The notes under the pieces: generated by a model
Told to the model about the DNA's origin: nothing
Databases searched by the model: none
The model's input: the letters and a program-made list of their open reading frames with translations, nothing else
Translations under genes and position numbers: made by a program
Assembly: GCA_010094045.1 (NCBI GenBank)
Contig: ML986579.1
Coordinates: forward strand, 189,015 to 253,014
Length of the DNA: 64,000 nt
Reading direction: 5' to 3'
DNA from: Lojkania enalia
Lineage: Eukaryota > Ascomycota > Dothideomycetes > Pleosporales
Shown: positions 46,929 through 57,536 of the stretch, in pieces
How positions within the stretch are numbered: the first letter of the stretch is position 1
How the letters are laid out: every line of letters starts with the position of its first letter

Positions 46929-47690
46929 TATACTGTGTTGTTGTAGAGAGCCAGAGGGTATGAATTTCTGGATGGACAGCAGAAGAAGCTACATGGGCAT
47001 GACAATTAGATAAATGCGCGCCGGAAACTGAAGTGTGGCCTTGTGCTCGTAAAGGAGACAATTAGACCGCCGCATTAGGAAATCCGCGACGGGTTCACGA
47101 CTCAGCCCTGGAGTATCAATGTGGTCGCAAATCGCGAACGACAGACAGTCGTCATGATTACCTAGGTATATACCTTGCTATAGCCAATGGGAAATAGCAC
47201 GAATAATGCCCCAATAGTGCCAGTGGCCTGGTGCAGGAGCCAGACTGGGCCGGCAAAGCTCTGCAGGCACGGCTGCATGGTTGACGTCGTTGGCCGGGAG
47301 CGACCTGGCAGATGGCGCCTTGCCCGATGCGACGCGTGGCTCGTGCCAACGCTTGCGCCTCAGCTTTGGATGAACTGCGTCTGTGTTGTCTCACCTCTTG
47401 CGCTTGCTGCAACGGCCTCCACACTCCGCATTCCAGCGAGAATACTCTCCGCATATCCCCTTTCACCGTTTCTTGTTGATAGCTTGCCTCTCCTGGCGCC
47501 AGGCGGGCCCGTACGCACCCCCGGAAAGCGCCGCCACCGCCGTGCCAGCCTCCTCGAGCCTGCAACTCAACCCCCGTTGTCCTCCGCCTAGCTTATGCAC
47601 ATCATTGCGCTTCGTCGTCTCCCGTAACGCCCCGTCTTCTCTCCACATCCCTCCATAGCTCGAGCGCGCCCTATTGCGCACGCCGGCACT
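46929..47690. other. Intergenic, SLA1 promoter
   Basis: 760 bases between the permease stop and the SLA1 start. The right half is GC-rich with pyrimidine-rich tracts typical of a fungal promoter and 5' UTR. No gene is visible. Confidence 0.55.
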
Positions 47691-50600
47691 ATGGTGTTCC
47701 TGGGGATATACAGGGCACTCTACGACTATGTGCCCCAGAGCGAAAACGAGATCGCCTTGGCCGAGGGCGATCTGCTGATGGTCCTGGAAAAGTCGACTGA
47801 GGACGACTGGTGGAAAGCAAAGAAGAAGGGCACAGATGAGGACGAGGATGAGCCTGAGGGACTAATCCCAAACAATTATGTCGAAGAGGTAAGCTGCAGG
47901 TCCCTGCCCCTGCATGCCGTTCTCCCATCTCAAAGACCCATATAATAGAGCTACGGTTCGTTATGGGGGAACAATGCTATATTTTATCGAATTTCTGTGG
48001 TTGTAGATAGCCCGATTGTTAATAGCATATCCTATAGGCTACTCCCATACACAAGGCAAAGGCTCTTTACGATTACACCCGCCAGACCGACGAAGAGCTT
48101 TCTTTTAAAGAAGATGCCATCCTCGATGTCTACGACACCTCAGATCCAGACTGGACACTGGTTGGAGTAGATGGTGATTATGGCTTTGCTCCTGCGAATT
48201 ACATCGACATAAAGGAAGATGTTGCACCGGCTATTACCTCGCCACCGCTGCCTGCGAGAACTCGTGTTCCGCCAGCCCCTGTACCAGATTCAGATGATGA
48301 GCAGCAACCGCCCACTCCGGATAGTCCTGTTCATCAGAGCCCGGCTGCAGCACTCGCAGGAATCATTCAAAAAAAATCCGAACAAGCCGCAGCTCCCCGA
48401 GCAGCTATTTCTCCGCCTCCGAATGTCACCGCACCCACTCGAAGAGTGCAATTTACGCCAGAAGAGTCAGACGAAGAAATGCCTCCCCCTCAGCTCCCAA
48501 AAAGACCAGCGTCGCAGCAGATATCTCCGCCTCCCACCCAATATACCTCTCCGCATTCACCTGAATCCCCTCCGGCCCGGTACCCCCCGGCTCGAAGTGT
48601 TACATTCGATTCATACGGTGCCGGCATGGAGGAAAGCCAGCCGCGAACGCCACAGTCTGCTTCCGGCTATCACTTATATAACGTGTACGAATACTTGACG
48701 CAGCCTGGAAAGAATAAAAAAATGCCAATGACCCTGGGCATCAACGTACCTAGGGGTGTGATTATGATTGCACCTGAGAAGTCGCGTGACGGACCGCAAC
48801 AGGAGTGGACGGCAGATAAGCTGGAATACTATTCCCAAGAAGGGAAGCACGTCTTTCTAGAATTGAAAAGACCCAGTAAGAGTGTTGATATTCACTGTGG
48901 CGCGAAGGATACCGCATCCGAAATTATTGCAGCCCTTGGAGAATTGTCAGGAGCTGCCAAGGCATCGGGTCTTCGGGAAGTCCTCGCTGCTGGTTCTGGA
49001 CACTCTAATGTACAAAAGAAGGGACACATATTGTTCGATTTTATGGCTCAAGGTGATGACGAGGTCACAGTCGGCATCGGCGACGAGGTGCTGATCATTG
49101 ACGACTCGGCGAGCGATGAGTGGTGGAAAGTTCGCCGTTTGAAGAACGGAAAGGAGGGTGTTGTTCCATCTAACTACGTTGAAGTTACAGAAACCGTCCC
49201 TATCGCTCCTACCGCCTCTACTTCAGCTCGTTCGGGAATCAATGCTGGAAGATCAGTAGTAGACCAGAACAGATTGGAGGAGGAAGAGCTCGCCCGTCAT
49301 GCCTCTAAATCGAGTAGACGGCATGATAGCGATGCACGGGCTGATCAGGTAGGACCTGGCCTGCAATTGCCTGCGCGTCATTCTAGTCTTATGCAAGCAA
49401 ATGTTGACCATCGTCGTACCTCACAGAGAAGCAAGCGCGACAGTACTACGAAGGACTCAAAGTCCTCCAAGCCGAGTTAGTATACCCGTTCGAGATCTTT
49501 ATATTTACTCCCAACTCAAAGCTTCTATATCCATGGCTCTTTAACCGAAGTCCCGCCCTAGACTCAGGATAATTCCCGCTAAGTGTCCATCCTTTACGAC
49601 ATACCGCTTTACTAACATAAATCTTTATAGATTCCGCCAAAGTCCGAACATGGACCGATAGATCCGGATCATTCAAGGTTGAGGCTGAGTTTCTCACCGT
49701 GAAAGATGGAAAAATACATCTCCATAAAGTTAATGGTGTCAAAATTGCTGTGCCTGTTCCGAAAATGTCCATTGAGGATCTGGAGTACGTTGAGCGTGTG
49801 GCTGGCATTTCTCTGGATGACGATAAACCTCTATCCGAGATCAAGAAAAAGAGCACCGAGAAGCGCGCCAAAGAACAAGCTTCGCGCTCCACATCAGGTA
49901 TCACCGTCGAGAAGAAGTCCGATTATGACTGGTTCGACTTCTTCCTGCAATGTGGGGTCAACCCGCAGATCTGTGAAAGGTATGCTCGGGCTTTCAATAA
50001 CGATCAAATGAACGAAGAGAATCTTCCCGATATCACGGAGAAGCTTCTACGAACCTTGGGGTTGAAAGAGGGCGATATTCTTCGCGTGATGAAGTTCCTC
50101 GATAACAAATTCGGACGCACTGCAGAACGCGAGAAGCGCAGTGTTAGTTTTGGAGGGGCCTCTGTCATGGAAAACGGGGAGGACGTTAATGGCGGTGGCC
50201 TATTCTCTGGCCCTGGTGGAGTTCTAAGGAATAATACACGTAAAGGCCGCCCCGCTCCACCAGTCCAAACGAACGATGTTGTGGATCCGAAGGCCTTTGA
50301 GCAGAAGACGGACGACACTGTCAAGAAACCGCCAGTCGAGTCTACACCCACCCCAATAGCATCAGCTCCAGTTCCCGAAAAGAAGGTCGAAGGGTTCGAG
50401 GACAATGCGTGGGAAGTCAAGCCGTCGAGGCAAGCATCTACATCCACACCAGTGACCACTACCCCTTCGGCTCCAACTCCAGCACCTGCCCCTGCCCCTG
50501 CCCCCGCCCCTGCCCCTGCGTCTGCTCCAGCTCCAGCTCCTGCGCAAACGCCTGCGTCTGCTCCAGCACCTGCGCCAGCTGTTTCTGCGCCAGCTCCAGC

Positions 50601-51673
50601 GCCAGCTCCCCAAGCACCTGCCCTTACAGGAGCCATGGGCGAGTTATCATTGTTGACGCCTGCCATACAGCCGGAGATTCTGCCTCAGCCCGCACCCGCA
50701 CAGCAACTTCCCGCCGCACCTCAACCACCTCCTCCACCGCCTCAGCCAGCGCAGCCAGCTGGGGCCACCCCGTCATTGTTCGATCAAGTAGCTGCGATCA
50801 AAGCAATGCCACAACAGCCGCTCGCTCCACCGCGAATGAGGCCCCAGGCCCCACCTCAACAGAACCAAGGAGGGTTGATAGCTCCACCCCCTCAGCGAGC
50901 ATCTTCCGCTCCTCAGAACCCACAGCAGAGCGCTTTTGGCCCTCCCCCACCACTTCAGCCTCAGCTCACAGGGTTCATAGGGGGACCAAACATGCATATC
51001 CAAGCGTCTCCGCCTGGTCAGAGTCTTCAAGAGCTCAATATGCAGCGCATGCAACAGCAGATGACCGGTTTCCCGCAGCAGAATCAACCTTTCCTTTATC
51101 AGCAAAACGGCACTATGCCTCAGCAGACAGGTTTCAACACAATGTCACCGCCGCTGCAACCTCAACCAACTGGATTCGCCCCTTTCCAACAGACGCAGCC
51201 GACGGGTTTCCAACCGGGAATGCAGACTGGCTTTCAGGCCAATGCCAGTCCATTCGCAGACCCTCCGCGTCCGCCATTTCAACCTCAACCTACAGGTTTC
51301 AACCAACCGCAACCGACAGGTTTCAATTCCTTCTCTCCTCAGCCGCTCAACCCGCAGGCTACTGGCGTCAATCGATTCCTACCTCCTGCTATCCAGCCTA
51401 CGGTGACCGGTTTCCAGCAAAGCCAGAGTCCCCCACCGGTTCCGCCAATGCCACCGATGCCTTCGATGCCAGCAGCGCAACCGCTCGTGCCGCAAAAGAC
51501 GGGCCCGGCACCGCCAGTCAGGTTTGGCGTGCAGCCGGCAAAGAAGTTAACACCCCAGCCAACAGGGAGGGCAAATCTGGCCAATGCTAGTAAGTCTTTA
51601 GTTGTATCTCGTGCCTGTCGGAATGCATTCGGCTAACGCATCAATAGCACCGCAAAATCCCTTTGGATTTTAA
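47691..51673 (+). CDS. SLA1: Actin cytoskeleton-regulatory endocytic adaptor Sla1
   Basis: Four exons, 47691-47888, 48038-49475, 49631-51589 and 51648-51673, encode 1206 aa (yeast Sla1 1244). The last exon encodes only the final TPQNPFGF. Domains in order are SH3-1 (residues 4-66, ALYDYVPQSENEIAL), SH3-2 (67-128), a Pro/Ser linker, SH3-3 (about 393-450, DEWWKVRRL), SHD1 (about 551-615, TWTDRSGSFKVEAEFL), which binds NPFxD sorting signals, and an SAM-like SHD2 (about 643-705, YDWFDFFLQCGV). A long Pro/Ala/Gln region follows, with many PQPTGF-type repeats (about 989-1190) equivalent to the Pan1/End3-binding LxxQxTG repeats. Sla1 links cargo, clathrin and actin nucleation at cortical patches. 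Introns of 149 and 155 nt are longer than usual here. A nearly pure Pro-Ala tract (about 50478-50620) may vary in length. Confidence 0.96.
50478..50620 (+). repeat. Pro-Ala coding repeat within SLA1
   Basis: A run of CCT/CCC/CCA-GCn codon pairs encodes an alternating Ala-Pro tract. On the complementary strand it opens a long Gly-Ala frame that is an artefact. The repeat lies in the unstructured linker between SHD2 and the PQPTGF repeats. Confidence 0.8.
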
Positions 51674-53001
51674 TGTCGCCACTCGCTGTCGTCTTGTTTT
51701 TCTATGCTATATTGGCTTGGCGACTCGCTATATATCCTTTTATTCATATACATGCTGTATATAGTTTTCGCATTTTGGCCTTAAATCTGGGCATACTCAC
51801 AGCTGGGATTGCCGACAAACATTTCGTCTCTGCTCTCGGTAATTTTGGCACACATTGCATGGCGCTTTTTCTCTTGTTTTTCTCGGTGGTGAATGGATTG
51901 GTGTCTCTTTTACATTGCGGATTTGGCGAGAGAAAGAGGAGAAAGATGAAAAGCCGCTATTACAGCAGGGGCTCAAGAAGCTCCCAGGAGACTACTAGGG
52001 AGTTTGGACATAGTCTCAGCGGGCAGGCACTCTGCAGCAGAGCGTAAGCGCGGTGCGTACTCGATTCCGTGGAGAACGTCGCATCTAGACGAGTGATGGG
52101 GATAAGATAAGTAATTTAATGCATGAAGTATGAGATTTTTAGACTGATGAACGACTACCTGGGCTTCCTCATCCCCTGCTGGTGCATCCCTCTAACGGAC
52201 AGAAACGCGTGGGTCGCGACATCTCGGGCAAAGACGAGCAAGGGTGAAACGGACTTGATGCAGAAGCTTTGCCAAGGGAAGCTTAGCGGTGCACTAGGCG
52301 CGGTGGCTTAGCTTGCCGGTTATCCAGTGGCACCTGGAGGCGATGACGAAGCAGCCACATACTGTGCATTCACACGTCGAGAAGCCGGGCTCGCAGTCGT
52401 CGCGGCCGAGATCGTCTGCTAATGCTGAATCAGGCCTGCGTAGGAACAGAGGCATGCTGGAGCGTATCGTGGGCGGACAGAGCTGCCAGTGGTGCGGGCG
52501 CTGCGGAGGTGATGCAGTGCGTCATTCCCGGGCGCCTGTGTTGAAAGGCTGATTATTTGCGCCAACGGCGAGTGGAGTGGGTCCGTCGAGCATGCACTGT
52601 GGCGTGTGCCTGAACAAGAAATCCAGGAGCGGGGGTTGTCGAAGTGACATAAGTAGCAGTCCTGTCCTGGCCGCCGTCTTCTGATCAGCTTCATCCGCCA
52701 TTTGCTCTCGCAACTCTCTCACCTCATCCCCCTGCCACAAGTCGTCGGGCCTCTGTACAAGACAGTTGCTTGCGCAATCGGTCGCCATTGCCGAGACATC
52801 TATCAGCGGCGACACTTGAGAAAGAGTGCAATTCTCCGCTTCCATTCGATCGATCCGCCGGCTCGTCTGGCCGGATTCCCTTGACGCCTAGGAGTGGGAC
52901 TAAGCTTTGTCGCAAGATCCCTTTCCTCCCCAGACCCCGAGTCCTGTCTATCGGACCTACCACCTCTCCGTCCTCAACCTTCCAAGGAACCCATATTCAA
53001 C
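51674..53001. other. Intergenic, SLA1 3' region and CYSTM gene promoter
   Basis: 1.3 kb between two plus-strand genes. A plus frame starting at the SLA1 stop (51673-52047) is hydrophobic and Ser-rich with no recognisable domain and probably reflects the 3' UTR. No other gene is visible. Confidence 0.5.
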
Positions 53002-53426
53002 ATGTCGGCCCAAGGATATTATCAGGGCGACCAGGCTCCGCAATACCCGCAACAAGCGTATGCGCCCCGCTAGCCCGCATTCTGCCGTGGTATGACAGCA
53101 ACAACAGGAAACTAACATAAACACAGATATGGCCCACCGCAAGGATACGGCCAACCGCAACAATACGGCGGTCCGCCACAGCAGATGCACTATCCGCCCC
53201 AAGGCCAACAAATGCAGTACCAACAGGGACCCCCGCCAAAGCAGAAGAAGGACCGAGGGTGTCTGGCCGCTTGGTGAGATTTCGACCCCCCCCCAAAGAA
53301 AATGGTCGCGACGGATTGATTGATTGACTATTCTATAGTTTGGCAACGCTGTGCTGCTGTTTCGTCTGCGAGGAGGGATGCGAATGCTGCTTCGAGTGCT
53401 GCGAGTGCGCCGAGGAGTGCTGCTGA
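53002..53426 (+). CDS. Cysteine-rich transmembrane (CYSTM) module protein
   Basis: Three exons, 53002-53057, 53127-53273 and 53339-53426, encode 96 aa; the intron phases are consistent (both phase 2). The product was missed as a single frame because each exon is short. Residues 1-65 are Gln/Pro/Gly/Tyr-rich (GYGQPQQYGGPPQQ), followed by a basic KQKKDRG hinge. The C-terminus is dominated by cysteines (CLAACLATLCCCFVC, then CECCFECCECAEECC). This is the CYSTM pattern: a short lipid-associated segment with clustered cysteines, found in small eukaryotic stress-tolerance proteins at membranes. In fungi they are implicated in resistance to metals and other stress. The exact role is unknown. Confidence 0.88.
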
Positions 53427-54887
53427 TCGACTCGTTTTCCAATCACAACGACAGGAGCCGCGTCCTCGATTTCAATGACTTACTTACGGCCTCGGTGTTG
53501 CGCCGACCACTTTTCAGCACAGTTGATCACGTACCCGATTCACACACGTGCCTTGTTTCCACGAACTTTTCTCTTTCATGTACTTCTAGTGTGATCGGAC
53601 GCTCTAGGTTCGAACGATGAATACCTTTGGCTACCTTGAGGTTTGGACAGGCAGGCTTCCTGATGTGAACCTTTTCCACAGCGTTTTCCGTATTTTATTT
53701 TTCATTTTTGTTCTCAATGACGTTTATGGTCAGGAGTATTATTTCTTGATAGGACACGGAACTTTACTTCATTTTAGCCGACGTTGGAAATGCCTCTAAA
53801 GCCAACATTCTTCCTAGTATATAGTGGTTAATGGAAGGTGGATGAAATGGCAATCACTACGACTTCAATTGATGCTGCGGTGTACAATTCGACCGTGCGG
53901 TTTGTGGCGTCTCTTCTTTTTTTTTTTTTTTTTTTTTCCTTTGCCTTCAAGCGCCTAGGTCCTTAATTTTATTCAAAGCCTTGAGCGTATATTTTGATTG
54001 GGCATACAATATACACTAGTATGAGTTGCGAATGTCATATTCCTCGCCGCCACGCTTTTGTCGTTGCTAAACTTACTTGAATACCATGCCCAATAGCTGT
54101 TCCTTGTTTCTACTAAGACTTGCTTCCTCGATACTTCCAACTTCAAAACCATTATTCCCAGGAACTTGCACTAGGCTTGCAGAAACATGAAAAAAAAAAA
54201 AAAAAACGTTGTAATGAGGATCACACCTATCTGACGCAGTCTTTGGATTCTGCTAGATGAGCTACATATTGAAATGTGTTAAATTAATCTTTGTCTTGCT
54301 TTGGGTATGTGCAGGGTTTGTAGGAATGTTGCATTGCGTAAGAGGGACGTTACCGAGAGTTGAATGCTTATTTTGGGTTTTTTTTTTTTTTTCTTTTCTT
54401 AAAAAAAAATTGGATTCTTGGACTGCTATTTTACGAATTCTTATAGAAGAAATCTATAAATATAGTCACCTGGTATTAAGGGCAAGTAAGCACACACTAT
54501 CTACTCCTGTAAATGCTAATTCACTTGGGCCTATTGAGAGCATCTATGAGCAGATTTCAGGACTAAACATAGTCGGCGGAAAACACTTGCTAGATTTCAT
54601 TACCGTCGATTACGGTGAGTCGGGCAACACAGGGAAGGCTGATAGAGCTGGAATGTTACGAAGCGGCGGATGATGACGTGAAGGCGTACTTTCACTTTGA
54701 GTGACTGTAGTTCACGGAATATTCGCCAAGAGTTGGACCTCAAAATGATCGGTGTGAAGCATGACACAACATTGTCAGACTCAATAATAGCTAGTCGGAA
54801 AAGAGTCATATGATAGCTATAGAACTTCGCAACCTCTTGCCCCCTACCACTTCGTAGTATTCTTCTATCAATCACTGAAAACTTTTT

Positions 54888-54926
<39 letters not shown>

Positions 54927-55604
54927 GTTTGGCGCATTATCGGGTCGGCATTTTGGGAAGGGCGTTTTTTCCCATTCTCTATTCCTATAGTGGCACAAGT
55001 TCTATTCTATCATGCCGCTGGCGCTGCCAGGTGTTACTTACCATCACCAGTTTGACCATATTGATTCTGAGACATGGAAACTGGGACTCCGAACGACGAT
55101 GCTTGATCGGAATCTTCAAGCAATCTTGGGTCTGGCACGGCAGATGGAATTCTCCCACAGCCAGACCACTAGCATAACTAGACCCACACCGGAAGAATTC
55201 ACAAGATCTAATGAACAAACAAGATATGAATGTGAGTGCCGAAATCTCAATTTCTACGCCACTATCGAGCCATTGATCTAATCATCCTCTCACTTCTATC
55301 AACCACTACAAATTTCTTTCTTGTCAATTATACGCGAAAATACCCCTGCTTCGCTGGTAAATGATAGTCCAAAGTGTCCCATCGGCCAGTCATTGAATAG
55401 CCAATCGGCTTGACTTTGTTTCTTCTGTCTCCAGCCGTCTTAAATCAAACCTAACTCTAATAAGGGATGGGGAATGCACTCGGCCAATTTGATCGAAAGG
55501 TCGATGCGATCATTTTCGATAGATCCTAGCCCAGCACACCACTGCCCCCGTTAATTCAACCTATTATTCAGCATATTGTACCCCCGGGTATTAGTACCCA
55601 ATAT
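53427..55604. other. Gene-free stretch with long T runs
   Basis: 2.2 kb containing T runs at about 53917-53937, 54377-54391 and 54890-54925 and an A run at about 54190-54206. A plus frame at 55012-55281 (HIDSETWKLGLRTTMLDRNL and following) may be an upstream remnant of the decayed STAND gene that follows, but I cannot confirm this. Confidence 0.5.
54890..54925. repeat. Homopolymer run of 36 T
   Basis: An uninterrupted T run, the longest in the window. Read as given; its true length may differ because such runs are error-prone in sequencing and assembly. Confidence 0.75.
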
Positions 55605-56328
55605 ATGTTTCGATTTTTAGGGATCAACAGCGCGCTTATCGAGAATGCCAGGATACAAGCTACCGAGGAAGGGTTCCTGGACAAACAAGAAAGCTTGCAC
55701 GCGTTTCAGCTGATCCTGAAAGGTCAGAAATGTTGGGATTGGCTGCATTTAAACAACAGCGGCATTATTGTAATGTGTCGTGGGTTCAAGGATCTCGATT
55801 CGGCACCCATATTCAGATTCTTTGCCGCTACGCTCGCGGAGTCCCTCGCCCGTTCAACACCCGCCATTGTCCTTCACTTCACTCGTCTGATAGGGGACGC
55901 GAGTCTTCCTCGGGGCTCTTTCTTCTTGCTCGTGAGTCTCATATATCAGCTATGCTCCGAACAAGGCTAGATTCCTGCTCCACAAACTTAGGTACAAGCC
56001 ATCGCAATTGAAAGCCATCTTTCTGCACTTGCTCTTCTCGCTTGGATATGGGCGGACGGTATTTATATTCATCTATGGATTTGGGCATCACGAAAGTGAG
56101 AATGGGCCTAAGGCCATCTTCATCTTGCAACGCCTCTGAGAACTTGGAAACCTTCAACAACACCTGGGGCTGAGAGTCAAAGTGCTGGTCACGCCTCCAG
56201 TACCCTGTAACACCAGTAGACTGATTTCCGTTGAGAACTATGTCGACATCCTAGAGAATACTAAACATTGCCGCGACAATGTTCTGAGTCACATAGTTAG
56301 AAACCCTGGAGATATCGTTCGCCCGTAG
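55605..56328 (+). pseudogene. Decayed STAND (NACHT-like) NTPase fragment
   Basis: Two frames join into one recognisable protein stretch. The first runs from 55605 to a stop at 55968-55970 and includes WDWLHLNNSGIIVMC, FRFFAATLAESLARS and FLLVSLIYQLCSEQ. One base out of frame, the second continues ARFLLHKLRYKPSQLKAIFL, RTVFIFIYGFGHHES, a TGA at 56137, and then VENYVDILENTKHCRDN. The order matches the NTPase core of fungal NLR-like proteins (P-loop, helical link, Walker B of the form vfIfIDGLDE). The P-loop position reads CRGFKDLDS instead of GxxGxGKS, and the Walker B Asp is Tyr, so it cannot bind or hydrolyse NTP. Frameshift, stop and lost motifs all say pseudogene. N- and C-terminal domains were not found. 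Confidence 0.65.
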
Positions 56329-57536
56329 GTCCGAGTGAAACATTCATCACGGTGTATGTCGAAAGAGGAAGCGGGATTGATCAAGTACCATGTTCTATTT
56401 TGGTTTCGAGATGGATGCATATTTGTCTACATAGGCAATGATGGAGACTCCTTTTCTTCTGTAATAGATCTATAGTGGTTATATGTCGTTTCGGTGCTTG
56501 ATACTGCATCCCGGCTGGATATGTCTGAGTCCGACGTGGCCTTCTTCGCTACAATCGTGAATCGCACGCTCGCCCTGCAATGTTAGAAGAACAATGGTAT
56601 TTTGGTAGTCTTTTGACCACGTAGCGATGTGCTCTGGCAATGTGAGGATTGACCTACTCGTACGAAAGAGTATAAGATGCCTATAAGAGCCATGCTAAGG
56701 GCCAATCAACACATTGGTCCTCCTTCATACGCATCCAACCAATATGCGCCAGTTGTCAAATTGTCAGCAGTGCAGAGCCTTACCATTCATTCACAAGCTC
56801 CCCCGCGAACGCACAGTCTACCCGTGACCATGGCCAAGAGATGGGTTTCGCCTCAAAGGGCACGCAACGCACCGCATTCTAGCGTTCGGATGCCCTTCGA
56901 GAAGTATTCGATTCGATTCTATTTGCTGAGGTCAGAAGGTCGATTTCCCGGTCCCACAAGCGACTAGCGGCCGATTAGCGTGTAAGCAACGTCTAGGCTG
57001 GCAGTCGCACACCGACACCAACATTCTGCACTTGTCACTCATCTGAGAACACCCCAAACAAACTTACAATGGGTCCCATTGAAAAGAACAAGAGAGTGAT
57101 ACAAATGGCACATTCGTGTGTTCGCTGCTCCCGCCGCTTCATTGCTGGGAGGGACATGATCGAAACGTAAATAGGGTACAGCATCGCAGTGAGACGAGAA
57201 TCGATTCGAATTTTAGGTATCATTGACATTATTCATGCAGAGCCCATTACCATAACCCGAACCTCGATGAATCGGAATCTCTAGAATGTGAACAAAGAAG
57301 TAGAAGCTAAAGCGCTCAAAGGGCATGCCCGACCTTTAATAAGACCGAACCGAAAGGTTACCACCCACAGAGACACTTGAGACATATACGATACCAGCCA
57401 TCGAACCCGGGCCAGCTCTAGAATCCCAGACATTATGAGAAAGACAAAGAAAATCGGCATTATTGAGGAATTAACATATCCTCTCGAAACCGCTCGGAAT
57501 CTAGCAAGAATCCGACACGAAGTCGAACATGAACTA
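56329..57536. other. Spacer between STAND relic and DEP1
   Basis: 1.2 kb without a supported gene. It may include further unrecognisable remains of the STAND gene. Short frames on either strand show no domain. The right end is the DEP1 3' UTR. Confidence 0.45.

Noticed and set aside
50004..51590. Long Gly/Ala minus frame (50004-50666) and 393-codon plus frame (50409-51590)
   Set aside because: Both are produced by the Pro/Ala/Gln codon repeats of SLA1 read in other frames.
57395..57430. T-loop-like reverse complement (GGGTTCGATGG)
   Set aside because: The arms around it do not pair and no D-arm lies at the right distance.
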